NCBI GenBank assembly: GCA_900547835.1
Contig: URIJ01000001.1
Span: 1 to 44,610, forward strand
DNA: 44,610 bases
Reading direction: 5' to 3'
Source: an uncultured Collinsella sp.
GTDB taxonomy: Bacteria > Actinomycetota > Coriobacteriia > Coriobacteriales > Coriobacteriaceae
This document shows, one piece after another, positions 6,609 to 14,742 of this stretch. Each line of letters starts with the position of its first letter. The first letter of the stretch is position 1. The notes beneath the pieces were generated by a model. It ran no database searches and was not told the origin of the DNA. It saw only the letters and a program-made list of their open reading frames with translations. The position numbers and the translations under genes are program-made.

Positions 6609-7907
6609 GGGGGTGCGGACGATTTCTTGGACCGCGCCTAGGCGTATCCAAGCTTCCTGCGGTACTCCATCGGGCTCAGCCACCCGAGGGACTTCTTGAT
6701 CCGCTCCTCACGATAGTACACGAGGTAGGCCTCGAGCCTTCCCATGAACTCCTCGGCCGTCACGCCCTCCCAGTCCCTGTAGTGGAAGAACTCGTTCTTG
6801 AGGCGCCCGAAGAAGCCCTCGCAGGCCGAGTTGTCCGGGCTGCAGCCCTTCGCGGACATGCTCCTGATCAGGCCGTTCTCCTCGCAGATCCCGATCCACT
6901 CCGGCCAGCGGTAGTGGCCGCCCCGGTCCGAGTGGATCGTCGTGCGCGCGCCCGCCGGCCTCGCCGCGCAGGCCTTGAGCAGGCTCGAGTTCGCGAGGCG
7001 CTTGTCGGGGTGCAGCCCGATCGACCAGGCGACGGGCATCCCGTCGAAGCAGTCGACGATCGGGCTCAGGTAGACCTTCTCGCCGCCCGGGAGCCTGAAC
7101 TCGGTGATGTCGGTGAGCCACAGCCGGTTGGGCTCGTCGGCGTGGAAATTCCTGCTCACGAGGTTCTCCGGCGCCTTGGAGACCTCGCCGGCGTAGGAGC
7201 TGTAGCCCCGGGCGCGCCTCTTGTTGTAGACGACCTCGAGGCCCTCCTCGCGCATCACGCGGGCCACGCGCTTCTCGCTGGCGCGGACCCCCTCGCGGCG
7301 CAGGCGCGCCCAGACGGTGCGGTACCCCCAGCACCCCGAGCCCTCGCGGAAGATGCGCACCACGCGGTCGCGTATGTCGGCGTCGCGGTCGCGCGGCGCG
7401 GCGACGCGGGGCCTCCAGTACTCATAGGAGCTCTTCGATATCCTCAAGAAACCTGTGATCGAGCGGAGGGGCAGGGCGGTCGCCCGCCTCAATCTCTCGC
7501 CGAGCTCGCACTTGCTCCTGTTCGAGATCGAAGCCGGGTCCCACCCTTCCGCTTTTAGGTCGGCCAACACCGCCCTGAGCAGCAGGTTCTCTATCTGGTC
7601 CTCGTTGAGCCCGGCGAGCGGGCCGGTCGCCGGCGGGGCGTAGGTCGACTTGTCGGGGCCCAAGCTGGCCTCCTTCCGTGGCGGTTTCCTCGCCCCGATT
7701 CTACAGCGCGCCCCGGTGTAGCTGTGCGGGAGGTGCCCCGTCGCCCACTTCTTGGCCGCGCCCACCGAGACCCCCGCGAACTTCGCGGCGGCGGTCGGCC
7801 CCATGCCGTCCTCCGTCGCCAGGAGGAAGAGCTCGACCTTCTCCCTGCTGTACATGCGAACCTCCAGTCCGGACCGCTTCACGGTCCAACTTTCTGTCCG
7901 CACCCCC
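6609..7907 (-). mobile_element. IS3-family insertion sequence, complete (1299 bp)
   Basis: Terminal inverted repeats are visible. The first 12 bp (GGGGGTGCGGAC, 6609-6620) are repeated inverted at 7896-7907, and after a 6-bp mismatch block eight more bases (TTGGACCG) match, so 20 of 26 terminal bases agree. A 3-bp ATC occurs on both sides (6606-6608 and 7908-7910), as expected for an IS3-type target duplication. It holds one intact transposase gene on the - strand. It sits inside the central loop of a 69-bp palindrome. Confidence 0.9.
6638..7855 (-). CDS. IS3-family transposase (rve/DDE integrase core), single open frame
   Basis: A 405-residue transposase. Residues about 1-60 are a helix-turn-helix (FLLATEDGMGPTAAAKFAG), followed by a leucine-rich linker. 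The middle has the IS3 OrfB start (REGSGCWGYRTVWARLR, then KRVARVMREEGL). The catalytic triad is visible: Asp in WLTDITEF, Asp in TIHSDRGGHY, Glu in ACEGFFGRLKNE, with a typical tail (YYREERIKKSLGWLSPMEYR). Most IS3 elements split this into orfA and orfB joined by -1 frameshifting; here one frame covers both. The start at 7855 has GGAGG five bases upstream; a start at 7909 would use a base of the target duplication and is rejected. No stop or frameshift is seen, so it is potentially active. Confidence 0.92.
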   Translation of the reverse strand: MYSREKVELFLLATEDGMGPTAAAKFAGVSVGAAKKWATGHLPHSYTGARCRIGARKPPRKEASLGPDKSTYAPPATGPLAGLNEDQIENLLLRAVLADLKAEGWDPASISNRSKCELGERLRRATALPLRSITGFLRISKSSYEYWRPRVAAPRDRDADIRDRVVRIFREGSGCWGYRTVWARLRREGVRASEKRVARVMREEGLEVVYNKRRARGYSSYAGEVSKAPENLVSRNFHADEPNRLWLTDITEFRLPGGEKVYLSPIVDCFDGMPVAWSIGLHPDKRLANSSLLKACAARPAGARTTIHSDRGGHYRWPEWIGICEENGLIRSMSAKGCSPDNSACEGFFGRLKNEFFHYRDWEGVTAEEFMGRLEAYLVYYREERIKKSLGWLSPMEYRRKLGYA

Positions 7908-7933
7908 ATCCAGGAACTATTTCACCGCAACTT
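7908..7933. repeat. 69-bp palindromic repeat, copy B, right arm
   Basis: It begins with the second ATC of the target duplication. The right arm (7911-7933) pairs with 6563-6585 across the IS. It ends 45 bp before the stop codon of the PIN-domain gene. Confidence 0.9.
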
Positions 7934-7978
7934 AAGAGGGGATGGGGCTGAGTGGCGGGCGATGCCGTTGCCTGTCGG

Positions 7979-8455
7979 TTAGTGGCGGGATTGGTGGCGG
8001 AGCTTGTCGATGGTGGAGTCGGTGCTTCGGCTGCGGGCTTCGGCGGCGCGGTCGCGGGCGTCGGCGGCGGTTTGGCGCTGGCGGCGGTAGTCGATCATGC
8101 CTTGGATGATGGGCTTGCCAAAGCTCACGACATCATCGTTGTAGATGGCGGTTCGGGCTGCGAGGAGGCAGTCGGTAAAGTCCATATGGGTCTTGCCAAA
8201 GAGTTTGACGGCAAGGGCGACAACGGTGGGCTCGTCGACCATGACGTCATCGAGCAGCCTTTTCATGGCCGCAGCAATCTCAACGCGGGGAACCTTATAG
8301 ACGTCGCGCAGCGTGACCACGACGCGCGTGATGATCTCGGGGTAGACGCGAGCGGTGCGTGTGGCGATGACCTTGGCAGCGCGAGGTGACAGAACTTCGT
8401 CGTCATTAAGCAGATAGCGCAGGATTACGGTCTCGTCGATGATGGTGCTACTCAT
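7979..8455 (-). CDS. PIN-domain ribonuclease, toxin of a type II toxin-antitoxin pair
   Basis: A 158-residue protein opening MSSTIIDETVILRYLLNDD, a PIN start whose first acidic residue (Asp7) is the usual metal ligand. Further acidic residues follow, including the DFTDCLLAARTAIYNDDVVSFGKPI block, which has the spacing of the C-terminal PIN acidic residues. PIN toxins of the VapC kind cut tRNA or rRNA. The last 35 residues are Arg/Ala-rich and go beyond the normal PIN core. Its start overlaps the end of the RelB-like gene by 8 bp, the usual tight coupling. The RelB plus PIN pairing is a less common combination than VapB plus VapC. Function is inferred from fold and operon. Confidence 0.82.
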   Translation of the reverse strand: MSSTIIDETVILRYLLNDDEVLSPRAAKVIATRTARVYPEIITRVVVTLRDVYKVPRVEIAAAMKRLLDDVMVDEPTVVALAVKLFGKTHMDFTDCLLAARTAIYNDDVVSFGKPIIQGMIDYRRQRQTAADARDRAAEARSRSTDSTIDKLRHQSRH

Positions 8456-8771
8456 GGATATCTACTTCCTCGGGACCCAAAATCGAATCGTCGCTTTCTG
8501 TGGCAAGATACTCAATCCAGGCATTGCGCTCCTCGGAGCGGCGATTGGGGTCCCCATATGCTTTGAGCGATCCATAGGCGGCGGTGCCGTCCTTTGAGCG
8601 CACGGCGACCGGCTGAAAGGGGAGCTTGCGCATCAAAATACTCTGCGCGACAAATAGACGGACAGCCTCGGCGAGCGATGTGCCCATGGCGTCGTAGAGA
8701 CGTTCGGCATGCTGCTTGTCTTCCTCGCGAATGCGCACCTGCAGGATGGCTCGTTTTTGAGTCGATGACAT
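8448..8771 (-). CDS. RelB/DinJ-type antitoxin
   Basis: A 107-residue protein starting MSSTQKRAILQVRIREED. Residues 8-45 form a ribbon-helix-helix (ILQVRIREEDKQHAERLYDA, then TSLAEAVRLFVAQSI), the DNA-binding half of RelB/DinJ antitoxins; the rest is a charged tail that would wrap the toxin. The ATG at 8771 has GGGAGG six bases upstream; a GTG one codon earlier is too close to that RBS. Two short palindromes directly upstream (8798-8838) are natural operators for RHH autoregulation. It is followed, with overlap, by the PIN-domain toxin gene. Confidence 0.88.
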   Translation of the reverse strand: MSSTQKRAILQVRIREEDKQHAERLYDAMGTSLAEAVRLFVAQSILMRKLPFQPVAVRSKDGTAAYGSLKAYGDPNRRSEERNAWIEYLATESDDSILGPEEVDIHE

Positions 8772-8797
8772 CACTGGCCTCCCTTAATGAGCGTGCA

Positions 8798-8838
8798 ATT
8801 TGAATAGTCAAATACAGCATTGGCTAATAATAGCCAAT
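8798..8838 (-). promoter_or_regulatory. paired palindromes, likely antitoxin operator/promoter
   Basis: ATTTGA-ATAG-TCAAAT (8798-8813) and ATTGGCTA-ATAA-TAGCCAAT (8819-8838) are both perfect palindromes with a 4-bp spacer, lying 27 and 48 bp upstream of the antitoxin ATG. RHH antitoxins bind such short inverted repeats. The exact -10/-35 boxes are not clear. Confidence 0.6.
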
Positions 8839-9200
8839 CTTACAACCATTACTTTATTGCACTAGAGTAATTGAGTGTAAACGATATTACAAACGTACTA
8901 CATCCTTCAGAAACGAGCGTGAAATCTCCCTTGGATGTACGCATGTAATACACTCACCTTTATAGCTTCTAGAGAATAATTCCAACCTGCCAAAACCCCT
9001 GCAATACACCCGTATTGCAGGGCCTATGCTCAAGTTTGCCACCTGCAACTGCGTATATTTAACCTGTATATCGTTGGAGGAATTCTATCGAAGTGCCTGT
9101 TTCGCCGCATGCATTCGATACGCCGATGCCAGGCCACGGGCGGCTTGGGGCAACGTCGACAGGGTCTCTCCGGCATGGGATTCAGGAGGGAGTGAACAAC
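8839..9200 (+). promoter_or_regulatory. leader of the formate hydrogenlyase operon, with a 26-bp palindrome
   Basis: This stretch is AT-richer than its surroundings and holds no convincing gene. Its clear feature is a perfect inverted repeat, CCCTGCAATAC (8997-9007) and GTATTGCAGGG (9012-9022), separated by 4 bp. No T run follows, so an operator is likelier than a terminator. The promoter of the operon must lie in or just after it, but no -35/-10 pair is convincing. The RBS of the first gene is AGGAGGG at 9184-9190. Confidence 0.5.
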
Positions 9201-9719
9201 ATGGGCAATAAACGAGTCGTAGCCGATTCCTCACGCTGCATTGGGTGCCAAACCTGTATGGCGGCGTGCATCGAGGCACACGATATTCCCGGCAACATCG
9301 CCGCGCCGCGCCTGCGCGTGACGCGTACGTACGAGATCTCCGCACCGGTGGCTTGCCATCATTGCGAGGATGCCCCGTGCGCGAAGGCCTGTCCTACGGG
9401 CGCCTTGTTCTTTGATCCAAAGAACCATCGTATCGGCGTTAACGAGGACAACTGCATCGGCTGCAAGAGCTGCGTCATGGCATGCCCCTTTGGTGCCGTG
9501 AGCGTGGCGACCACGCAGGTCCCCGTCTTGATGGGTGACGTGCGCGTGGGTTCGCAGACTAAGAGCTTCGTGCTCAAGTGCGACCTGTGCGTGGACCGTC
9601 CCGGCGGTCCGGCGTGTGCCGAGGCGTGCCCGACCAAGGGCCTCACCCTGGTAGACGAGGAACGTTTGGCGGAGCTGACTGCCGAGCGTGCCCGCGCCAC
9701 CATCGAAAACGAGGCGTAG
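9201..9719 (+). CDS. hydN: 4Fe-4S ferredoxin-type electron carrier (HydN/HycB-like)
   Basis: A 172-residue soluble protein with four [4Fe-4S] motifs: CIGCQTCMAAC (C13, C16, C19, C23), CHHCEDAPCAKACPTGA, CIGCKSCVMACPFGA and CDLC with CAEACPTKG. This is the layout of HydN and HycB, which pass electrons between formate dehydrogenase H and partners. It is the first gene of the operon and lies 76 bp before fdhF, so it is the likely direct partner of FdhF. The ATG at 9201 is 10 bp after AGGAGGG. HycB and HydN are too alike to separate by eye; the second such protein (12097) is the better match to HyfA. Confidence 0.9.
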   Translation: MGNKRVVADSSRCIGCQTCMAACIEAHDIPGNIAAPRLRVTRTYEISAPVACHHCEDAPCAKACPTGALFFDPKNHRIGVNEDNCIGCKSCVMACPFGAVSVATTQVPVLMGDVRVGSQTKSFVLKCDLCVDRPGGPACAEACPTKGLTLVDEERLAELTAERARATIENEA

Positions 9720-9756
9720 GCGGGCGGCCATACAAGCCCAACGATTGTCAAATACG

Positions 9757-9772
9757 TACCGATTAATCGGTA
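9757..9772. promoter_or_regulatory. 16-bp perfect palindrome upstream of fdhF
   Basis: TACCGATTAATCGGTA reads identically on both strands and lies in the 76-bp gap between the HydN-like gene and fdhF, 8 bp before the GGAAGGAGG RBS (9781-9790). It could be an operator or a weak hairpin near the RBS. No known binding site is recognised. Confidence 0.4.
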
Positions 9773-9795
9773 GCAGAAAAAGGAAGGAGGGTGTC

Positions 9796-12018
9796 ATGGA
9801 GAAGCATAAAGTGATCTGCCCGTACTGCGGCGCCGGTTGCCAGTTTAACCTCCTGGTCCAAAACGGCCAGGTCGTGGGTACCGAACCGCTCAACGGCATC
9901 ACCAACCAGAGCGAGCTGTGCCTTAAGGGCATGAGCGGCTACGACTTCATCAACGACACCAAGATCTTGACTCCTCGCGTACTGCACCCGATGATCCGCC
10001 GCACTAAGGGCGCGGATCTTGAGCGCGTAAGCTGGGACGAGGCACTGGATTTCACCGCATCTAAGATGCAGGCCATAATTGACGAATATGGTCCTAACGC
10101 TGTCATGACCACCGGCTCTTCGCGAGGCGGCGGCAATGAGGCGAACTACGTCATGCAGAAGTTTACGCGTGCGTGCATCGGCACCCACAGCGTAGACAAC
10201 TGCGCCCGTACTTGACACGGCCCTACTGTCCTCGGTCTGATGGACACGGTTGGTTCAGGTTGCATGTCATGCTCCATCCCCGGTATGGAGGATGCGGGCT
10301 GCATTTTCCTCTTCGGCTATAACCCTGCCGATTCGCACCCCATCGTCGCAAGGCGTATCGTGCGAGCCAAAGAAAAGGGTTGCAAGATCATCGTCGCCGA
10401 CCCGCGCCATATCGAAACCGCGCGTATCGCCGATCTCTACCTTCCGATCAAGAACGGTTGCAACGTCGCGTTCCTCAACGCCTTTGCCAACTGTCTGGTC
10501 AACGATGGCCTCTACGACAAGGAATTCGTCGCCGAGCACACGAACGGCTTTGACGAGTGGTGGGAGACCATCAAGAACTACACTCCCGAATCCGTACAGG
10601 ACATCACGGGTGTCGAGCCCGCGTTGATCCACCAAGCTGCCGAGATGTACGCCACGGCGAAGCCCTCTGCCATCATTGGCTGGGGTATGGGCGTATGCCA
10701 GCAGAAGCAGAACCTGAAGACGGTGCACACCATCGCCTCCATCGCCTGCGTTGCCGGCCAGATCGGCAAACCCAATTCCGGCCTCGCGCCCGTGCGCGGT
10801 CAGAACAACGTCCAGGGCTCCTGCGATATGGGCATGCTGCCCAACCTGTACCCTGGCTACCAGAAGGTCACCGACCCGGCAGTGCGTGCCAAGTTTGCCA
10901 AGGCTTGGGGCGTACCCGAGGAAAAGCTCCCGCTCGAGGAGGGCTACAAGCTCACCGACCTGGGTCACCTGGTCGACGAGGGCAAGGTGCACTGCTTCTA
11001 CAACTACGGCGAGGACCCGGTGCAGACCGAGCCCGATTCGGCCGGTATGCGCAAGACGCTCTCCGAGCTGGATCTGTTCATTTGCCAGGACATCTTTATG
11101 ACGCAGACGACCATGCTCGCCGACGTCATCCTGCCCGCTACCTCTTGGGGCGAGCACGAGGGTGTCTTTACCGCATCCGACCGTAGCTTCCAGCACTTTG
11201 ACGCGGCCGTTCCGCCCAAGGGCGAGTGCCGTCACGACTGGGAGATCTTCGCGGACCTGTCTACGCGCATGGGTTACCCCATGCACTACGACAACACCGA
11301 GCAGATCTGGAACGAGTGCATTAGCCTGTGCCCCAACTTTGTGGGCGCGACCTACGAGAAGATGGCTCCCGAGGGCGGCTACGCCCAGTGGCCGGTCAAG
11401 AGCACCGATGTGAACGACCACGGTACGCCCGACATGTTCGCTGGTGGCAAGTTCACCACCAAGGACGGCCGCGCCAACCTGATGGCGCACGACTGGGAGG
11501 CGCCCTCCGAGCTTCCCGACGATGAGTACCCGCTCATCCTGTGCACCGTCCGCGAGGTCGGCCACTACAGCTGCCGTTCGATGACCGGCAACTGCAAGAC
11601 GTTGGCGCTGCTTGCCGACGAGCCCGGCTTTGTCCGCATGAATCCCGCGGACGCCGAGGCGCGCGGCATCAAGAACGGCGACATCGTCTCGATTCACAGC
11701 CGCCGCGGCCAGGTATACAGCCGCGCCGACGTGAGCGACCGCATCAATAAGGGCACGGTCTACATGACCTACCAGTGGTGGATCGGCAAGTGCAACGAGC
11801 TGACCATTCACAAGGTTGACCCGGTCTCGCATACGCCCGAGGACAAGTTCTCCGCCTGCCAGGTCGACGCTATCGCCGACCAGGTCTGGGCCGAGGGCGA
11901 GGTCGAGCGTCAGTACACCGAGCTCAAGCAGGCTCTGGTGGACGCCGCCGCTCCCCAGGACGTTGAGCCCGGCGCCGCCAAGTTCGACGACGAGACGCAC
12001 GTGAACCAAATCGTGTAG
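9796..12018 (+). CDS. fdhF: formate dehydrogenase H, selenocysteine-containing
   Basis: Oxidises formate to CO2 at a bis-MGD molybdenum centre and feeds electrons to the hydrogenase. The frame has an in-frame TGA at 10213-10215, codon 140, in NCART-UGA-HGPTV, the same residue number as Sec140 of E. coli FdhF, followed by the conserved His141. The N-terminal [4Fe-4S] ligands are C8, C11, C15 and C42 with Lys44, again identical in numbering to E. coli. Total 740 residues with Sec, about 25 more than E. coli, mainly in a C-terminal acidic tail. Translation continues with normal FdhF sequence past the TGA. The ATG at 9796 follows GGAAGGAGG. In E. coli fdhF stands apart from hyc and hyf; here it is inside the hydrogenase operon. 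Confidence 0.97.
10216..10246 (+). promoter_or_regulatory. bacterial SECIS element in fdhF
   Basis: Just after the UGA, a stem TGTCC (10227-10231) with GGACA (10242-10246), extended by TC/GA with one bulged T, carries the apical loop GGTCT (10234-10238). The loop sequence and the 18-nt distance from UGA to loop are the same as recalled for the E. coli fdhF SECIS. Confidence 0.85.
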
Positions 12019-12039
12019 TCCCGTTCTCGTTGGCTTTTT

Positions 12040-12074
12040 GGGCCGGGCGTCCCGTACGTTCGGGAGCCCGGCCC
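12040..12074 (+). terminator. strong hairpin between fdhF and hyfA (attenuator or processing site)
   Basis: GGGCCGGGC (12040-12048) pairs with GCCCGGCCC (12066-12074), and inside it CCCG (12051-12054) pairs with CGGG (12061-12064). The following GTTATTTTG is a weak T run, and the operon continues, so partial termination or mRNA stabilisation is more likely than a full stop. Confidence 0.55.
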
Positions 12075-12096
12075 GTTATTTTGAAAGGAAGTGGGG

Positions 12097-12714
12097 ATGA
12101 ACCGCTTCATCGACATCAACCCGGAGAGGTGCATCGGCTGCGGAACATGCCAGTCCGCCTGTGCCGACGCCCACCGGATGCAGGGTCTTCAGGATACGCC
12201 GCGCCTGGCGCTCGTGAAGACCGGCGGTATTTCGGCCGCCCTTGCCTGCCACCATTGCGAGGGTGCCCCCTGCGCCGAGGTTTGCCCGGTGAATGCCATC
12301 GAGCACGATGGCGATCGCATCCACGTCAAGGAGCAGGAGTGCATCGGGTGCAGGCTGTGCGCCATCGCGTGCCCCTTCGGAGCCATCCATCCCGATGGCA
12401 CGTCTATCGCCGGTGTCGCAGGCATGTGCGACCCGACGCCTTCGTACCCTAAGTCCCTGAGCAGCCTGCTTACGTGGGCGCCCGGCCAGTACACCTGTGC
12501 CGTCAAGTGCGACCTGTGCGCCTTCGATCCGGACGGCCCGCATTGTGTGGCGGCGTGCCCCACCAAGGCGCTGACCGTCATGGGCGGCGCGGCCGATCGC
12601 GAGCTCGACGAGGCCAAGCGCCTGCGCTCGATCGAAAACGGTCCGGCCGTCGACGTTACCGCTGTGGCCCAGGGTCTGTCCGAGAAAGCAGAAGGGAGCG
12701 TAAACAATGGATAG
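12097..12714 (+). CDS. hyfA: hydrogenase-4 component A, 4Fe-4S ferredoxin subunit
   Basis: A 205-residue protein, the same length as E. coli HyfA as recalled. It has four [4Fe-4S] sets: CIGCGTCQSAC near the N-terminus, CHHCEGAPCAEVCPVNA, CIGCRLCAIACPFGA and CDLC with CVAACPTKA. An insert between the third and fourth set (SYPKSLSSLLTWAPGQYTC) is not in the HydN-like protein at 9201. It should take electrons from FdhF to the small hydrogenase subunit. The ATG at 12097 follows AAGGAAG. Its end overlaps the hyfB start by 8 bp, so translation is coupled. Confidence 0.9.
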   Translation: MNRFIDINPERCIGCGTCQSACADAHRMQGLQDTPRLALVKTGGISAALACHHCEGAPCAEVCPVNAIEHDGDRIHVKEQECIGCRLCAIACPFGAIHPDGTSIAGVAGMCDPTPSYPKSLSSLLTWAPGQYTCAVKCDLCAFDPDGPHCVAACPTKALTVMGGAADRELDEAKRLRSIENGPAVDVTAVAQGLSEKAEGSVNNG

Positions 12715-14725
12715 CATGACGCTGTTTATCGCATCGCTTGCCGTCTCGTGCATCGGTGCGCTCGCCTCGGTTCTGCTGATTCGCGCCGATAACGCCGCCA
12801 AGACCGCCGGCTGCCTGATCGGCGCCGTCGCGGCCGCGCTGTCGTTCATCGCGGGCCTCGAGGCCGTGCTTGGCGACGTTACGTCCCTCAACACGGTCTT
12901 CTTCTTCCCGTTCGCCCGTCTCGAGCTCTTGCTCAACGGTCTTGCGGGCCTGATCGTGGTCCTCATTTCGATCCTCGCCTTTGCGGGCTTCATCTACGGT
13001 CTGTCCTACTTCGACGAGTACCCGGGCAAGGTCGGGCGCGCCGGCTTCTTCATGAACACCTTCGTCGCCTCCATGATGCTCGTCATCACGGCCGACAATG
13101 TGTTCTGGTTCTTGGTCGCCTTTGAGCTCATGTCGCTTACGAGCTACTTCCTTGTCGTCATCGAGGAGAACAAGAACTCCATTAGGGGCGGTTGGCTCTA
13201 CTTCGTCATCGCGCACGTGGGCTTCGTCCTCATCATGGCGAGCTTTCTGCTCATGACCAACGGCGTGGGCGGTTCCTTCAGCTTCAGTGATTTCCGTACG
13301 CATGACTTTGGACCCGCCGTCTCCTCCGCGTGCTTCGTCCTCGCGTTCTTCGGATTTGGCGCGAAGGCCGGTATCATTCCACTGCACTCCTGGCTGCCCC
13401 AGGCGCACCCCGAGGCGCCGTCCAACGTGTCCGCCCTCATGTCCGGCGGCATGATCAAGATCGGCATCCTGGGAATCCTCAAGGTCGGTCTCGACCTGCT
13501 CGCGGGTTCGGGCGTCCAGCTCTGGTGGGGCCTCATGGTCCTGGTCTTCGGATCCATCTCGTCGGTCCTGGGTGTCGTCTACGCCCTCCACGAGCACGAC
13601 ATTAAGCGCCTGCTGGCCTACCACTCCGTCGAGAACATCGGCATCATCTTGCTCGGTGTCGGCGCGTCCATGACGGCGCACGCCCTGGGCAACGACGTCA
13701 TCGCGACGATCGCGCTCATGGCCGCCCTCTACCACACGCTCAACCACGCCATGTTCAAGGGCGAACTGTTCCTCGGCGCGGGCTCCCTGCTCTATGCCAC
13801 GGGTACGCGCAACATGGAGAAGATGGGCGGCCTGTTCCGCCGTATGCCGGTCACGGCCGTCTGCTTCCTCATCGGTGCCCTTGCCATCTCGGCTATCCCG
13901 CCGCTCAACGGCTTCGTTTCCGAGTGGTTCACCTACCAGTCCCTGTTCAACATCTCGACGCTCTCCGACCCGGTCGTCATGGTGTTCGCCGTCGCCTCCG
14001 CGGCCGCCCTCGCCATCACCGGTGCCCTGGCCGTCACGTGCTTCGTGAAGGCCTACGGCGTCTCGTTCGCGAGCAGCCCTCGTTCCCAGGAGGCCGCGAA
14101 CGCCAAGGAGTCCCCGGCTCCGATGTTGTTCTCGCAGATGCTCCTCGCGGCCATCTGCGTGGTGCTGGGAATCGGCTCTCCCGTCATCGCCCCGGTTCTG
14201 GGCGACGTCGCCCAGAGCGTGCTTTCCGGCTCCGCCGTCACAGCCACCTCGGGCGTCTCTCTCGTGAATGAGATTTCCGGTGCCGCTACTTCCACCCCCG
14301 CGATCGCCATCGCGCTCGTGGTCCTCACCGGCCTCGCGTTCGTGTTGAGGTCCTGCCTCGGCACCAAGGCCCCCGCTAAGAAGACCGACCCTTGGGCGTG
14401 TGGCTATGAGCCCAACGAGCACATGCCCGTCGTCGCCACGAGCTTTGCGTCCGACGTCGAGCTCTTCATGGGCCCGCTCTATACCCTGCGCGAGGTATGC
14501 ACCAAGATCTGCTGGTCCATCGCGCACGTGTTCCAGAAGCTCACCGGTGTCGCCCAGGGCGTCGAGCCCCTGCCCGACCGCTTCCTGGTCGATGCACCGA
14601 GCGAGGGTGCCGACAAGCTGGCCGGCCTCGCCTCCAAGATCGAGGGCGGCAACTACTCCGTATACATCTGCTACATCGTCGCGGCGCTCGTGGTCTTCCT
14701 CGTGCTCGCCGTGGTCATGGTCTAG
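12707..14725 (+). CDS. hyfB: hydrogenase-4 component B, antiporter-like membrane subunit
   Basis: A 672-residue integral membrane protein of the NuoL/NuoM (proton-conducting membrane transporter) family, the same length as E. coli HyfB. It shows the core FGAKAGIIPLHSWLPQAHPE, followed by HDIKRLLAYHSVENIGIILL and HTLNHAMFKGELFLGAGSL, with the Lys and His residues used in ion conduction in this family. Fourteen or more spans are expected. It anchors the hydrogenase arm and may pump protons or Na+. The ATG at 12707 lies inside the end of hyfA. Downstream hyfC starts 18 bp after the stop. Confidence 0.95.
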   Translation: MDSMTLFIASLAVSCIGALASVLLIRADNAAKTAGCLIGAVAAALSFIAGLEAVLGDVTSLNTVFFFPFARLELLLNGLAGLIVVLISILAFAGFIYGLSYFDEYPGKVGRAGFFMNTFVASMMLVITADNVFWFLVAFELMSLTSYFLVVIEENKNSIRGGWLYFVIAHVGFVLIMASFLLMTNGVGGSFSFSDFRTHDFGPAVSSACFVLAFFGFGAKAGIIPLHSWLPQAHPEAPSNVSALMSGGMIKIGILGILKVGLDLLAGSGVQLWWGLMVLVFGSISSVLGVVYALHEHDIKRLLAYHSVENIGIILLGVGASMTAHALGNDVIATIALMAALYHTLNHAMFKGELFLGAGSLLYATGTRNMEKMGGLFRRMPVTAVCFLIGALAISAIPPLNGFVSEWFTYQSLFNISTLSDPVVMVFAVASAAALAITGALAVTCFVKAYGVSFASSPRSQEAANAKESPAPMLFSQMLLAAICVVLGIGSPVIAPVLGDVAQSVLSGSAVTATSGVSLVNEISGAATSTPAIAIALVVLTGLAFVLRSCLGTKAPAKKTDPWACGYEPNEHMPVVATSFASDVELFMGPLYTLREVCTKICWSIAHVFQKLTGVAQGVEPLPDRFLVDAPSEGADKLAGLASKIEGGNYSVYICYIVAALVVFLVLAVVMV

Positions 14726-14742
14726 AGAGGGGAGAGGATATT

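Noticed and set aside
6638..7855. Broken IS3 transposase needing a frameshift
   Set aside because: One frame holds both the HTH part and the DDE core without interruption.
5252..7933. Palindromes as CRISPR repeats or as the IS ends
   Set aside because: They are single, widely spaced inverted repeats without spacers. The IS has its own different terminal repeats inside.
9026..9211. Small gene in the leader of the formate hydrogenlyase operon
   Set aside because: No RBS or family pattern; it overlaps the leader and the start of the HydN-like gene.
10213..10215. Nonsense mutation in fdhF
   Set aside because: It is the known Sec140 position with His141 next and a SECIS-like hairpin following.
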